Program-made: the position numbers and the translations under genes
In this document: positions 24,706-34,133 of the stretch, piece by piece
How positions within the stretch are numbered: the first letter of the stretch is position 1
How the letters are laid out: the number at the start of each line of letters is the position of its first letter
Notes under the pieces: generated by a model
What the model saw: the letters and a program-made list of their open reading frames with translations, nothing else
What the model was told of the DNA's origin: nothing
Database searches by the model: none
From: Comamonas testosteroni
GTDB lineage: Bacteria; Pseudomonadota; Gammaproteobacteria; Burkholderiales; Burkholderiaceae_C
Assembly: GCF_014076415.1 (NCBI RefSeq)
Contig: NZ_CP043568.1
Coordinates: 186,001-250,000 of the forward strand
Length of the DNA: 64,000 bases
Direction: 5' to 3'

Positions 24706-26427
24706 ATGAACGCCAACGACGCCATCCTCAGCGCGGCCAAGCAAGACCCCCGCTACGACGCCAGCCGAGAAATCCGCGCTCCCCGCGGCAGCGAGCTGCA
24801 CTGCAAGAACTGGCTCGCCGAAGCGGCCTACCGCATGATCCAGAACAACCTGGACCCGGATGTGGCCGAGAACCCCAAGGCGCTCGTCGTCTACGGCGGC
24901 ATCGGCCGCGCGGCCCGCAACTGGGAGTGCTATGACGAGATCCTGGCCCAGCTCAAGAAGCTCGAGGCCGACGAATCGCTGCTGATCCAGTCGGGCAAGC
25001 CGGTGGGCGTGTTCAAGACCCACCCCGATGCGCCGCGCGTGCTGCTGGCCAACTCCAACCTGGTGCCCAAGTGGGCCAACTGGGAGAAGTTCAACGAGCT
25101 CGATCAGAAGGGCCTGTTCATGTACGGCCAGATGACGGCCGGCAGCTGGATCTACATCGGCGCCCAGGGCATCGTGCAGGGCACGTTCGAGACCTTTGTC
25201 GAGGCCGGTCGCCAGCACTACAACAACGACCTGACCGGCAAGTGGATTCTCACGGCCGGCCTGGGCGGCATGGGCGGTGCCCAGCCGCTGGCCGGCGTGC
25301 TGGCCGGTGCCTGCGTGCTGGCCATCGAATGCAAGCAGTCCAGCATCGACTTCCGCCTGCGCACCCGCTATGTGGACAAGCAGGCCAAGGACATCGACGA
25401 TGCACTGGCCCTGATCAAGCATCACACCGAAAAGGGCGAGGCCGTCTCCATCGCCCTGCTGGGCAATGCGGCCGAAGTCCTGCCCGAGCTGGTCAGGCGC
25501 GCCAAGGCCGGCGGCATCCGTCCCGATATCGTGACCGACCAGACCTCCGCCCATGATCTGATCAACGGCTATCTGCCCGTGGGCTGGACCGTGGAGCAAT
25601 GGAACGCCGCTGCGGCCGATCCCGGTCAACATCCCAGGCTCAAGAAGGCCGCCGCCCAGGGCTGCGCCCAGCATGTGCAGGCCATGCTGGACTTCCAGGC
25701 CATGGGCATTCCCACGGTGGACTACGGCAACAACATCCGCCAGGTGGCCCTGGACGAAGGCGTGAAGAACGCCTTCGACTTCCCCGGCTTTGTGCCCGCC
25801 TACATCCGCCCCCTGTTCTGCGAAGGCAAGGGCCCGTTCCGCTGGGTGGCGCTGTCCGGCGACCCCGAGGACATCTACAAGACCGACGCCAAGATCAAGG
25901 AGCTGTTCCCCGAAAACAAGCACACCCACCGCTGGCTGGACATGGCCAAGGAGCGCATCGCCTTCCAGGGCCTGCCATCGCGCATCTGCTGGCTGGGTCT
26001 GGGCGAGCGCCACAAGGCGGCCCTGGCCTTCAATGAAATGGTCAAGAACGGCGAACTCAAGGCGCCCATCGTGATCGGCCGCGACCACCTGGACTGCGGC
26101 TCGGTGGCTAGCCCCAACCGCGAGACCGAAGCCATGAAGGACGGCACCGACGCCGTCTCCGACTGGCCGCTGCTCAACGCACTACTCAACACTGCGGGTG
26201 GTGCCACCTGGGTCAGCCTGCACCACGGCGGTGGCGTGGGCATGGGTTACTCGCAACACGCTGGCGTGGTCATCGTGGCCGATGGTACGGACGAGGCTGC
26301 GGCCCGCCTGAACCGCGTGCTCTGGAACGACCCCGCCACCGGCGTGATGCGCCATGCCGATGCAGGCTACGAGATTGCCGTGCAAGCGTCCAAGCGCCAT
26401 GGCTTGAATCTGCCGATGGTGAAGTAA
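24706..26427 (+). CDS. hutU: Urocanate hydratase
   Basis: A 573-residue enzyme that hydrates urocanate to 4-imidazolone-5-propionate with tightly bound NAD acting as an electrophile. The NAD-binding stretch [15 protein letters not shown] (about 184-198), [15 protein letters not shown] and the C-terminal [21 protein letters not shown] and [12 protein letters not shown] are diagnostic. The start at 24706 follows GAAGGATACG; upstream in-frame codons overlap the permease end and lack a ribosome-binding site. Codon use is very strongly biased toward GCC, CTG, AAG and GGC, suggesting high expression. A hairpin repeat follows 6 bp after the stop. Confidence 0.98.
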   Translation: MNANDAILSAAKQDPRYDASREIRAPRGSELHCKNWLAEAAYRMIQNNLDPDVAENPKALVVYGGIGRAARNWECYDEILAQLKKLEADESLLIQSGKPVGVFKTHPDAPRVLLANSNLVPKWANWEKFNELDQKGLFMYGQMTAGSWIYIGAQGIVQGTFETFVEAGRQHYNNDLTGKWILTAGLGGMGGAQPLAGVLAGACVLAIECKQSSIDFRLRTRYVDKQAKDIDDALALIKHHTEKGEAVSIALLGNAAEVLPELVRRAKAGGIRPDIVTDQTSAHDLINGYLPVGWTVEQWNAAAADPGQHPRLKKAAAQGCAQHVQAMLDFQAMGIPTVDYGNNIRQVALDEGVKNAFDFPGFVPAYIRPLFCEGKGPFRWVALSGDPEDIYKTDAKIKELFPENKHTHRWLDMAKERIAFQGLPSRICWLGLGERHKAALAFNEMVKNGELKAPIVIGRDHLDCGSVASPNRETEAMKDGTDAVSDWPLLNALLNTAGGATWVSLHHGGGVGMGYSQHAGVVIVADGTDEAAARLNRVLWNDPATGVMRHADAGYEIAVQASKRHGLNLPMVK

Positions 26428-26433
26428 CGTCGT

Positions 26434-26530
26434 CCCCCCTGAGCGGCTGCGCCTAGGCGGCCCCGCCGCTTCCCCCCCAGGGGGACGACGCCCTTTGCTG
26501 CGGGGCGGCCCTTGCTGGGCGTCCCGCACC
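26434..26530 (-). repeat. Stop-adjacent GC hairpin repeat, copy C
   Basis: This copy is inverted relative to A, B and D, because its host gene (hutU) is on the plus strand. It begins with CCCCCCTGAGCGGC 6 bp after the hutU stop. On the minus strand it has AGCGGC-GGG-GCCGC-CTAGGCGCA-GCCGCT, the long form with the CTAGGC insert also seen in copy A. Confidence 0.75.
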
Positions 26531-26579
26531 TGGGGCATGCTTGTTTTTAGAGCTTCGGCTTCACTCACAACAGTCTTCG

Positions 26580-27149
26580 ATGCAACGCTTTGACCTGAAC
26601 CAGATTGCGCCCAGCCCGTGGAAGAACGGGGGCGGCAGCACGCGCGAGATTGCCTGCTGGCCGCAGGGCGCGGGCATGGACAGCTTTGGCTGGCGCGTGA
26701 GCGTGGCCAGGATTGCCCAGGCCGGCCCGTTTTCGGCGTTTGCGGGCATAGACCGGCAGATCATGCTGCTCGATGGCGACGGGGTGCAGCTGCACAGCGC
26801 CCAGGCCGGGCTCGAGCATGCATTGACCGAGCGCTGGCAGCCGTTCGCCTTTTCGGGCGATATGGCGCTGGATTGCGATCTGCTGGGCGGCCCGTCCAGC
26901 GACTTCAATGTCATGACCCGGCGCGGACAATGGTCGGCCCGGCTGGAGCTGCTCGGCGGCCAGGCCGAGGCGGGGCTGAGCGCTGCGGGGCTTTGCATGG
27001 TGTTGCAAGGTAGCTGGAAATGCGCCGACGGGTGGATACTGCAAGCCGGTCAGGGGCTCTGGTGGAGCAGCGTCCGGTCCAAAGAGCTGCTGGTGGCGCA
27101 GGGCGAGGATGCCAGGCTGATCCTGGTCAGCCTGACAGCGCACACCTGA
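26580..27149 (+). CDS. hutD: HutD family protein
   Basis: A 189-residue cupin-like protein of the HutD/Ves family. Segments MQRFDLNQIAPSPWKNGGGSTREIA (1-25), FGWRVSVARIAQAGPFSAFAGIDRQIMLLDGDG and DFNVMTRRG are the family hallmarks. HutD is needed for robust growth on histidine in Pseudomonas fluorescens and has been proposed to govern hut expression or bind formylglutamate; its chemistry is not settled. I placed the start at ATG 26580, where family similarity begins, although no clear Shine-Dalgarno sequence precedes it. A repeat element and a 150-bp gap separate it from hutU. Confidence 0.92.
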   Translation: MQRFDLNQIAPSPWKNGGGSTREIACWPQGAGMDSFGWRVSVARIAQAGPFSAFAGIDRQIMLLDGDGVQLHSAQAGLEHALTERWQPFAFSGDMALDCDLLGGPSSDFNVMTRRGQWSARLELLGGQAEAGLSAAGLCMVLQGSWKCADGWILQAGQGLWWSSVRSKELLVAQGEDARLILVSLTAHT

Positions 27150-27248
27150 AACAGGAGCGGCTTGCGCCTTTGTACCGGACATTTCAGTGAAGATTGATCT
27201 GAAAAGTTAAGGGAGGCAAGCGCTGGAAGCTATGAAATCAGGAGTTTC

Positions 27249-27302
27249 ATGGCCTGGACTGACATCATCGAACACGAGGAGCATCGCCATGGCGCAAGCT
27301 AA
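27249..27302 (+). CDS. Possible 17-codon His-containing upstream ORF overlapping hutI
   Basis: An ATG at 27249 with a strong AGGAG 4 bp upstream opens a 17-residue frame, [17 protein letters not shown], that stops 11 bp inside hutI in another frame. Three of its 17 codons are His (CAC, CAT, CAT). Its stop lies close enough to the hutI start for translational coupling. Nothing else supports it, so it may be chance. Confidence 0.3.
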   Translation: MAWTDIIEHEEHRHGAS

Positions 27303-28551
27303 TCCCCATCCCGCAGTCTCCGCCGACGGCTGCTGGCAAAACCTGCGTCTGGCGCCGCAGCTGTATGTCTCCGAGGTGGCGGATATTCCCGAAAGTACGC
27401 TGGCCTGCATCGTGGTGCAGCAGGGCCGCATGGTCTGGGTGGGACCGCAGGATGCCATGCCTGCCCAATACCAGGCGCTGCCCAGGCACGATGGCGCAGG
27501 GCGTCTTGCCACGCCGGGCCTGATCGACTGCCACACCCATCTGGTCTATGGCGGCGAGCGCGCCAACGAGTTCGCCATGCGCCTGGCCGGTGCCAGCTAC
27601 GAAGAAGTGGCCAGGGCCGGCGGCGGCATCGTCTCCAGCGTCAGGGCCACGCGCGAAGCGTCGGAGGATGAACTGGTGGCGCTGGCTCTGCCGCGTCTTG
27701 AGCAGTTGCTGGCCGAAGGCGTGACGGCCATAGAGATCAAGTCGGGCTACGGACTGGCCCTGGAACACGAGCGCAAGCAGCTGCGTGCCGCAAGGCGTCT
27801 GGGCGAGCTGTGTGCCGTAACCGTGCGAACCACCTTTTTAGGGGCCCATGCGCTGCCGCCCGAGTATGCGGGCCGCAGCCAGGAATACACGGATCTGGTC
27901 TGTCAGGTCATGCTGCCGGCGCTGGCCGCCGAAGGCCTGATCGATGCCGTCGACGTGTTCTGCGAACGCATCGCCTTCTCGCTGGCCGAGACCGAGCAGG
28001 TCTTCCAGGCGGCCAAGGCATTGGGCCTGCCCGTCAAGCTGCATGCCGAGCAGCTGTCGAATATGGAGGGTGCAGCCCTCGCGGCCCGCTATGGCGCGCT
28101 GTCCTGCGACCACATCGAGCACCTGTCCGAGCAGGGCATCGCCGAGATGAAGAAGGCAGGCACCGTGGCCGTGCTGCTGCCCGGGGCCTTCTACACGCTG
28201 CGCGACACCAAAGTGCCCCCGATTGAGGAATTAAGGGCCGCCAAGGTCCCGATGGCCGTTTCTACCGATCACAATCCGGGTACCTCCCCGTGCTTGAGCT
28301 TGCTGCTCATGGCCAATATGGCTTGCACGCTGTTCCGTCTGACGGTTCCCGAGGCTCTGGCCGGCATTACCCGGCACGCCGCGCAGGCTCTGGGCCTGCA
28401 GGACGAGCAAGGCCTGATTGCCGTGGGTCGCCCCGCCAATTTCGTGCTCTGGCCCGTGCAGCGGGCTGCAGAGCTGGCCTACTGGTTCGGCAGCAAGCCT
28501 GACTGCACGGTGGTGCGCCAGGGCCTGATTGCACAGCAAGCCAAAGCCTGA
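27289..28551 (+). CDS. hutI: Imidazolonepropionase
   Basis: A 420-residue amidohydrolase that opens the imidazolone ring to give N-formimidoyl-L-glutamate. Metal ligands of the TIM-barrel amidohydrolase superfamily are seen: [15 protein letters not shown] (HxH motif near 83), KLHAEQLSN with its His near 258, and [13 protein letters not shown] with the metal Asp near 329. The start at 27289 has GAGGAG 8 bp upstream; a further in-frame ATG at 27232 has no well-placed ribosome-binding site. It continues the hut operon and is followed within 25 bp by the FAD oxidase gene. Confidence 0.97.
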   Translation: MAQANPHPAVSADGCWQNLRLAPQLYVSEVADIPESTLACIVVQQGRMVWVGPQDAMPAQYQALPRHDGAGRLATPGLIDCHTHLVYGGERANEFAMRLAGASYEEVARAGGGIVSSVRATREASEDELVALALPRLEQLLAEGVTAIEIKSGYGLALEHERKQLRAARRLGELCAVTVRTTFLGAHALPPEYAGRSQEYTDLVCQVMLPALAAEGLIDAVDVFCERIAFSLAETEQVFQAAKALGLPVKLHAEQLSNMEGAALAARYGALSCDHIEHLSEQGIAEMKKAGTVAVLLPGAFYTLRDTKVPPIEELRAAKVPMAVSTDHNPGTSPCLSLLLMANMACTLFRLTVPEALAGITRHAAQALGLQDEQGLIAVGRPANFVLWPVQRAAELAYWFGSKPDCTVVRQGLIAQQAKA

Positions 28552-28576
28552 ATGCGGGGAGCGCGAAAGGTTGCTG

Positions 28577-29965
28577 ATGTCTCACGAACAATTTCTCAAT
28601 GAACTGATTTCCACCCTGGGCGCCGATGTAGCGCTGCGCGGCACGGACACGCCCGAGCGTTGTCGCACCGATTGGAGCGGCACGCCGCCCCGGCAGCCGC
28701 TGGCGCTGGTGCGCCCGCGCACCACGGAGGAAGTCAGCGCCGTCATGCGCCTGTGCAGCGCCCACAGGATTGCGGTGGTCCCCCAGGGTGGACTGACCGG
28801 GCTGGCCGGTGCCGCAGTCCCCATGGAGGGGGCAGTGGCCCTGTCGCTGGATCGCATGAACCGCATCGAGGACATCGATGCCAAGACCGGGCTGATGCAG
28901 GTGCAGGCCGGCGTCACCCTGCAGGCCGTGCAGGAGGCTGCCGTCGATGTCGGCATGGTGTTCGGCGTGGATCTCGGCGCTCGCGGCAGCTGCCAGATCG
29001 GCGGCAATGTCTCCACCAACGCGGGCGGCAACGGCGTGCTGCAGCACGGCATGATGCGCGAGCAGGTGCTGGGCCTGGAGGTGGTGCTGGCCGACGGCAC
29101 GGTGCTGCCCATGCTGCGCCCCATGATCAAGAACAACACGGGCTATGACCTCAAGCAGTTCTTCATCGGTGCCGAAGGCACGCTGGGCATCATCACGCGC
29201 GTGCTGCTGCGCCTGCGTCCCGCGCCCCAGGCCACGGCCACGACGCTGGTGGCCATGCCCGATTTCGACTCGGCGCTGGCCGTGCTCAAGCGCATGCAAT
29301 CGCGCTTCGGCAACAGCGTCGCTGCCTATGAGCTGATGTGGGACAGCTTTGTGCAGGCCTCCATGGCCTGGCTCAAGCTCGCTGCGCCTTTTGAACAGCG
29401 CTACCCCTTGCTGGCCCTGATCAATGTGGACGGCAAGGACGAGGCGCAACTGCAAGGCGATGTGCAGCAGGTGCTCGAGGAAGCCATGGAAGCCGGCGAG
29501 GTGCTCGATGCCATCGTGGCCCAGTCGGGTGCCCAGGTGCAGCAGCTGTGGAAGCTGCGCGAGGCACCGGCCGAGCTCAACAACAATATGCATCCCGCCA
29601 TCAACTTCGACGTGAGCCTGCCCCAGGCCGACATCGGCCGTTTTGCCGAAGCCTGCATGCAGGCCTTTGCCGCTCGCTGGCCAGGTCACCAGGCGCTGTA
29701 CTTCGGCCATGTGGGCGACGGCAATCTCCATGTCTCGGTGGATGGCAAGACCGTCAACGGCGAATGCGAGCAGGTGGAGGCGCTTCTCTACCGCATCGTG
29801 GGCGAGATGCAGGGCAGCGTCTCCGCGGAGCACGGCATCGGCCTGCACAAAAAGCCTTTTCTCAGCAACAGCCGCACGCCCGCAGAGCTGGCGGCGATGC
29901 GGGCCATCAAGCTGGCCCTCGATCCCCTGGGCCTGATGAATCCCGGAAAGGTGTTCGATCTATGA
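28577..29965 (+). CDS. FAD-binding 2-hydroxyacid oxidase/dehydrogenase (GlcD/DLD type)
   Basis: A 463-residue flavoprotein of the PCMH (vanillyl-alcohol-oxidase) fold. The FAD pyrophosphate-binding segment VVPQGGLTGLAGAAVPMEGA (about 70-89), ARGSCQIGGNVSTNAGG, and FFIGAEGTLGIITRVLLRL define the FAD domain. The C-terminal part has FGHVGDGNLHVSV and AEHGIGLHKKPFLS, the substrate-side metal and His residues of D-lactate and D-2-hydroxyglutarate dehydrogenases. It lies between hutI and a HisC-like aminotransferase, overlapping the latter by 4 bp. I infer that it oxidises imidazole-lactate to imidazole-pyruvate for transamination to histidine. D-lactate or D-2-hydroxyglutarate are the alternatives. 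Confidence 0.88.
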   Translation: MSHEQFLNELISTLGADVALRGTDTPERCRTDWSGTPPRQPLALVRPRTTEEVSAVMRLCSAHRIAVVPQGGLTGLAGAAVPMEGAVALSLDRMNRIEDIDAKTGLMQVQAGVTLQAVQEAAVDVGMVFGVDLGARGSCQIGGNVSTNAGGNGVLQHGMMREQVLGLEVVLADGTVLPMLRPMIKNNTGYDLKQFFIGAEGTLGIITRVLLRLRPAPQATATTLVAMPDFDSALAVLKRMQSRFGNSVAAYELMWDSFVQASMAWLKLAAPFEQRYPLLALINVDGKDEAQLQGDVQQVLEEAMEAGEVLDAIVAQSGAQVQQLWKLREAPAELNNNMHPAINFDVSLPQADIGRFAEACMQAFAARWPGHQALYFGHVGDGNLHVSVDGKTVNGECEQVEALLYRIVGEMQGSVSAEHGIGLHKKPFLSNSRTPAELAAMRAIKLALDPLGLMNPGKVFDL

Positions 29966-31122
29966 CGAATTCTCTGGTGGCCTCGCTGGCCCGTGCCCAG
30001 GTGCGCCCGCTGCCCGCATACAACGCCGGCCTGTCCAATGAAGCGGTACGGGCGCGCTATGGCGTGACCGATATCGCGCGACTGGCCAGCAATGAAAATC
30101 CCTTCGGTGCCAGTGCCTCGGTGCGCCGCGCGATTGCCGAGGTGGCCGACGATGTGGGTAACTATCCCGATGCCAACTGCACGGCCTTGCGCGAAGCCAT
30201 TGCCGAGCGCACAGGGCTGCCCGCCGGGCGTCTGGTGTTCGGCGACGGCTCGGAAGACCTGATCAAGATTCTCTGCGAGGTCTTCCTCGCCCCCGGCGAT
30301 CTGGTGGTGACCCAGCGTCCCGTGTTCGGCCTGCACGAAATCTATCCGAAGATGATGGGCGCGGAAGTCGAGCTCCTCGAGCTGAACGAGGAACTGGGCT
30401 TCGATCTGGGCGCCTGGTGCACTGCCGTGGCCAAGGCCCCCAAGATCGCCTTCCTGCCCAACCCGTCCAACCCCGTGGGCTGCATGATGGATGCGGCGCA
30501 GTTTGCGCAGGTGCTGGAGGCCACGCCCGCCAACACCGTGCTGGTGGTGGATGAGGCTTATTACGAATACGCGCTGCATGACGATGACTACCCCGATGTG
30601 CTGGCCATGCTGGACGCGCGGGTCGGACCCTGGATCGTGCTGCGCACCTTCTCCAAGGCCTGGGGCCTGGCCGGTCTGCGCGTGGGCTACGGCATGGCCG
30701 ACAGCGCCGAGCTGGTGGGCCTGATGGACAAGGTGCGCTCGCCCTTCAACGTGAACATGGCGGCCCAGCGCGCGGCGCTGGCGGCCTGGAACGACCCTGC
30801 GCACATGCGCAGCGGCGTGGCCGCCACGGTGGCGCTGCGCGAAGATCTGCGCAGACAGCTGCTGGCGCTGGCAGGACCGGGCCAGCCGCTGCAAGGCCTG
30901 CGCATTGCGCCCTCGGTAGCCAACTTCCTGTTTCTCGACCTGGGCCGTCCCAATGCCCCGGTGACCGAGGCGCTGCTCAGGCAGGGCGTGATCGTCAAGC
31001 CCTGGAAGGAGCCCGGTTTCGAGCATTTCATGCGCGTGTCCATAGGCACCGAAGGCGACAACGCGCGTTTTGTTCTGGCTTTGCTGGCTGCGATGGAGCA
31101 GACTGAGCGCGTGACTGCATGA
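29962..31122 (+). CDS. HisC-like class II aminotransferase
   Basis: A 386-residue fold-type I PLP enzyme of the histidinol-phosphate aminotransferase group. ARLASNENPFGASASVRRAI near 33-52, YPDANCTALREAIAE, FLPNPSNPVG, VDEAYYEY and the Schiff-base Lys in RTFSKAWGLAGLRVGYG are the family sites. The start is set by ATGA overlap with the FAD oxidase gene. No other his biosynthetic gene is nearby, and the hut context argues for an aromatic or imidazole keto-acid substrate (imidazole-pyruvate with glutamate or another donor). A true biosynthetic HisC elsewhere in the genome would support this. Confidence 0.88.
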   Translation: MTNSLVASLARAQVRPLPAYNAGLSNEAVRARYGVTDIARLASNENPFGASASVRRAIAEVADDVGNYPDANCTALREAIAERTGLPAGRLVFGDGSEDLIKILCEVFLAPGDLVVTQRPVFGLHEIYPKMMGAEVELLELNEELGFDLGAWCTAVAKAPKIAFLPNPSNPVGCMMDAAQFAQVLEATPANTVLVVDEAYYEYALHDDDYPDVLAMLDARVGPWIVLRTFSKAWGLAGLRVGYGMADSAELVGLMDKVRSPFNVNMAAQRAALAAWNDPAHMRSGVAATVALREDLRRQLLALAGPGQPLQGLRIAPSVANFLFLDLGRPNAPVTEALLRQGVIVKPWKEPGFEHFMRVSIGTEGDNARFVLALLAAMEQTERVTA

Positions 31123-31164
31123 GCTGCGCGGTTTGATCTTTTTCGCTTCACAGAGACCATCATC

Positions 31165-32589
31165 ATGACTGCATCCCCATCCATTTCGCGTACCTTGTTT
31201 GCCGAAGACGCCTTACTGCCCACGGGATGGGCGCGCAACGTCCTGCTGAGCTGGGATGAGAGCGGGCGTCTGGCCGAGGTGCTCACCGATGTGGATCCGC
31301 AAAGCGGCGAGGCCGGCGAGGTCGATACCGCCATCCGTGCAGCCGGCCCGCTGATCCCCGGCATGCCAAATCTGCACTCGCATGCCTTCCAGCGCGCATT
31401 CGGCGGGCTGACCGAGTTCCGCGGCCAGGCGCAGGACAGCTTCTGGAGCTGGCGCAAGCTGATGTACGGCTTTGCCAATCGCATGACGCCCGAGGCCCTG
31501 GAGGCGATCGCGACCTGGCTGTACCTGGAAATGCTGGAGGCCGGCTACACCTCGGTCTGCGAGTTCCACTATGTGCACCATGATGTGGGCGGCAAGCCCT
31601 ATGCCAACGATGCCAGCCTGTCTCTGGCGCTGCTGCGTGCGGCGCAGAAGACGGGCATAGGCATGACCTTGCTGCCCGTGCTCTATCAGACCAGCGGCTT
31701 CGGGGGCCTGCCGCCTCGCGAGGATCAGGCCCGCTTCATTCGCAGCACTGACAATATGCTCGGCCTGCTGCAGCAGCTGGAGCCCGTGACCAGGGCGCAG
31801 CAGGCAGCCCTGGGCCTTGCTCCGCACTCGCTGCGGGCCGTGCCCCCGGACAGCCTCAAGACTGCGCTCGCTGGCCTGCACGCCATGCTGCCCAAGGCAC
31901 CGGTGCACATCCATATTGCAGAGCAGACCCAGGAGGTGGATGACTGCCTGGCCTGGAGTGGTCAGCGCCCCGTGCAATGGCTGCTCGACCATGCACCCGT
32001 CGATGCGCGCTGGTGCCTGGTTCATGCCACGCATATGACGCCCGAGGAATATGCAGGCGCGGCTCGCAGCGCTGCCGTGGCCGGCATCTGTCCCACCACT
32101 GAAGCCAACCTCGGCGACGGCATTTTCGACATGCCGCTGTGGCTCAGGCATGGCGGTCGCTGGGGCATTGGCTCGGACAGCCACGCTACGGTCAATGCGG
32201 CCGAAGAGCTGCTGATGCTCGAATACAGCCAGCGCCTGAACCTGCGCCAGCGCAATGTGCTTGGCGGCGGCGCTCAGCCCCAGGTGGCGACCTCCATGAC
32301 CCTGCAGGCGGTGGCCGGCGGTGCCCAGGCCTCGGGCCGTGCCATTGCCGGTCTGGCCGTGGGCCAGCAGGCGGATTTCGTGGTGCTCGATGCCCGGCAT
32401 GTGGCCCTCAACGGGCTGCCTGCCGACAGCGGCCATGCGGCCCATGTGTTTGCCAGCCATCGCACTTCGGCCATTGCCGAAGTCTGGGTTCGCGGCCAGC
32501 AGCGTGTGCAGGCAGGCCGCCATACGCTGCACGAAGTCGCTCAGCAAGGCTTTGTGCAGACCCGCAAGGCATTGCTGCAGAACGCCTGA
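31165..32589 (+). CDS. hutF: Formimidoylglutamate deiminase
   Basis: A 474-residue amidohydrolase that converts N-formimidoyl-L-glutamate to N-formyl-L-glutamate and ammonia. It has the HxH metal motif in PGMPNLHSHAFQRAFGGLTE (His near 72 and 74), VHIHIAEQTQEVDDC, LVHATHMTPEE and WGIGSDSHATVNAAEELLMLEYSQRL with the metal Asp. The NLHSHAFQRA and SDSHATVN forms distinguish HutF from guanine or chlorohydrolase relatives. It follows the HisC-like gene by 42 bp. Together with hutG it defines the four-to-five-step pathway that releases formate rather than formamide. Confidence 0.95.
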   Translation: MTASPSISRTLFAEDALLPTGWARNVLLSWDESGRLAEVLTDVDPQSGEAGEVDTAIRAAGPLIPGMPNLHSHAFQRAFGGLTEFRGQAQDSFWSWRKLMYGFANRMTPEALEAIATWLYLEMLEAGYTSVCEFHYVHHDVGGKPYANDASLSLALLRAAQKTGIGMTLLPVLYQTSGFGGLPPREDQARFIRSTDNMLGLLQQLEPVTRAQQAALGLAPHSLRAVPPDSLKTALAGLHAMLPKAPVHIHIAEQTQEVDDCLAWSGQRPVQWLLDHAPVDARWCLVHATHMTPEEYAGAARSAAVAGICPTTEANLGDGIFDMPLWLRHGGRWGIGSDSHATVNAAEELLMLEYSQRLNLRQRNVLGGGAQPQVATSMTLQAVAGGAQASGRAIAGLAVGQQADFVVLDARHVALNGLPADSGHAAHVFASHRTSAIAEVWVRGQQRVQAGRHTLHEVAQQGFVQTRKALLQNA

Positions 32590-32630
32590 GGGCGGCTGCA
32601 TCCAGATTTTTGACAGAAGAGAGACGCTCC

Positions 32631-33446
32631 ATGAGCCAAGCCATCGCCCCCTTTGTCTTTCACCAGGGTACGGCACCGCTGCTGATTTCCATGCCGCATA
32701 CCGGCACCCATGTGCCGGCCGACATTGCGGCCAGGCTCACGCCCGAAGGGCGCGAAGTCCACGACACCGACTGGCACATGCCGCGGCTCTACGACTTCGC
32801 CAAGGAACTGGGCGCATCCATTCTGGCCGCCACGCATTCGCGCTATGTCATCGATCTGAACCGTCCGCCCGATGGTGCCAGCCTCTATCCGGGCCAGAGC
32901 GTGACCGGGCTGTGCCCGGTTGACGGCTTCGACAGCGAGCCCCTGTATGCGAGCAAGGACCTGGAGCCCGACGAGGCGGAGGTCGCGCGCCGTCGCGAAC
33001 TCTACTGGCAGCCCTATCATGCGCAGCTGCGCGCCGAGCTCGACCGCATCAAGAGCCAGCATGGCGTGGCCATGCTGTGGGATGCGCACAGCATCCGCTC
33101 GGTGCTGCCGCGCTTTTTCGAGGGCAAGCTGCCCGACCTGAACCTGGGCACCGCCGACGGCAAGAGCTGCGCGCCAGCGCTGGCCCAGCAGTTGCTGGAT
33201 ATTGCACGGCAGGCACCGGACCACACCAGCGTGCTCAATGGCCGCTTCAAGGGCGGCTTCATCACGCGCAACTATGGTCAGCCGGAGCAGGGCTTCCACG
33301 CCGTGCAGCTGGAGATGACGCAGTCCAGCTATATGCAGGAGCAGATGCCGTTCGACTATCTGCCCGAGGTTGCGGCCCGCATCCAGCCCACCATGCAGCG
33401 CCTGCTGCAGGCCGTGCTGGCCTTCGCCCAGGCCAGCGGCCGCTGA
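32631..33446 (+). CDS. hutG: N-formylglutamate amidohydrolase
   Basis: A 271-residue hydrolase that splits N-formyl-L-glutamate to glutamate and formate, the last step here. Family sites are PLLISMPHTGTHVPADI (about 16-32), VHDTDWHMPRLYDFA, RYVIDLNRPPDGASLYPGQ and MLWDAHSIRSVLPRFFEGKLPDLNLGT, with a metal-binding DAHS. The ATG at 32631 follows GAAGAGAGACGC at a usual distance. It is the final gene of the hut run and ends 8 bp before the convergent soxR stop. Confidence 0.96.
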   Translation: MSQAIAPFVFHQGTAPLLISMPHTGTHVPADIAARLTPEGREVHDTDWHMPRLYDFAKELGASILAATHSRYVIDLNRPPDGASLYPGQSVTGLCPVDGFDSEPLYASKDLEPDEAEVARRRELYWQPYHAQLRAELDRIKSQHGVAMLWDAHSIRSVLPRFFEGKLPDLNLGTADGKSCAPALAQQLLDIARQAPDHTSVLNGRFKGGFITRNYGQPEQGFHAVQLEMTQSSYMQEQMPFDYLPEVAARIQPTMQRLLQAVLAFAQASGR

Positions 33447-33453
33447 GCCGAGG

Positions 33454-33924
33454 CTAGTGGCCTTCGGCCTGCAGCTCGTCGCCTAGCCAGCGGCGCGGTC
33501 CCGGGCCGCCGCGCTGGCACTGGTCGCCGGGGTTGTACATGCTGCACACCTTGAGCGACAGACAGCCGCAGCCTATGCACTGGTTGAGGCTGTCGCGCAG
33601 GCGCTGCAGCTCGTCGATGCGCTCGTCCAGCCGCTGTTGCCAGATGCGCGACATCTTCTGCCAGTCGCCGCCCGTGGGCACATGCCGCGTCGGCAGCCGC
33701 GCCAGCTGCGCGGCAATCTCCTCCAGCGTGAAACCCACGCGCTGCGCAAACACGATGTAGGCGATGCGCCGCAGGCCCGAACGGTGGTAGCGCCGCCTTC
33801 CGCTGCTGCTTCGCACCGATTCGATCAGACCCAGCGACTCGTAGTAGCGCAGCGCCGATGCGTTGACGCCGCTGCGCTGCGCGAAGTCGCTGATGCTCAT
33901 CAGCGGATCATCCTCAATTTTCAT
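33454..33924 (-). CDS. soxR: Redox-sensitive transcriptional activator SoxR
   Basis: A 156-residue MerR-family regulator with a [2Fe-2S] cluster. The winged helix (about 9-75) reads ISDFAQRSGVNASALRYYESLGLI, a dimerisation coiled coil spans about 90-115, and the cluster ligands are Cys116, Cys119, Cys121 and Cys127 in CIGCGCLSLKVC. Oxidation by redox-cycling compounds turns on target promoters with over-long spacers. AGGGA precedes the start. It is divergent from an RND efflux operon with a recognisable SoxR box between them, which is the common arrangement outside enterics (for example mexGHI-opmD in Pseudomonas aeruginosa). Confidence 0.96.
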   Translation of the reverse strand: MKIEDDPLMSISDFAQRSGVNASALRYYESLGLIESVRSSSGRRRYHRSGLRRIAYIVFAQRVGFTLEEIAAQLARLPTRHVPTGGDWQKMSRIWQQRLDERIDELQRLRDSLNQCIGCGCLSLKVCSMYNPGDQCQRGGPGPRRWLGDELQAEGH

Positions 33925-33942
33925 GATGTCTTTCCCTGGGAC

Positions 33943-33973
33943 TTGACTTAAAGTTCACTTGAACTTGAAGAAT
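33943..33973 (+). promoter_or_regulatory. SoxR box and long-spacer promoter of the RND operon
   Basis: TTGACT (33943-33948) and AAGAAT (33968-33973) are 19 bp apart, the over-long spacing typical of SoxR-activated promoters. Between them lies the dyad TTAAAGT-TC-ACTTGAA (33948-33963), close to known SoxR boxes. It points toward the efflux genes, with about a 290-nt leader. Confidence 0.7.
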
Positions 33974-34048
33974 GCCGCCATTGTGATCGAGAGCCGGTGG
34001 AGCCGCAATCAACGGCCCATGCGCTGGTCGGAGTTTTTCTTGTATTCA

Positions 34049-34133
34049 TAGCTGCATCCGATTGATAAAAAACAATTTCAGATGGTTTTATGCCTGAAGT
34101 TGTTTATTGAAAAGCGATAGCAGCTATCTTTAT
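34049..34133. repeat. ATAGCT-type repeat in the RND operon leader
   Basis: Contains ATAGCTGC, ATAAAAAACA, then an imperfect 11-bp inverted repeat AACAATTTCAG...CTGAAGTTGTT and a closing GATAGCAGCTATC. It is a longer relative of 5545-5603. It lies inside the leader between the SoxR-box promoter and the adaptor gene, where it could fold in the mRNA. No gene lies in 33925-34264. Confidence 0.6.

Noticed and set aside
23112..24740. A 542-codon minus-strand frame opposite the NCS1 permease
   Set aside because: Antisense shadow; the permease frame has strong transmembrane and family patterns and a ribosome-binding site.
29962..31122. Biosynthetic hisC
   Set aside because: The family fits, but the gene is overlapped with a hydroxyacid oxidase inside the hut operon and no his biosynthesis genes are near, so a catabolic role is more likely.
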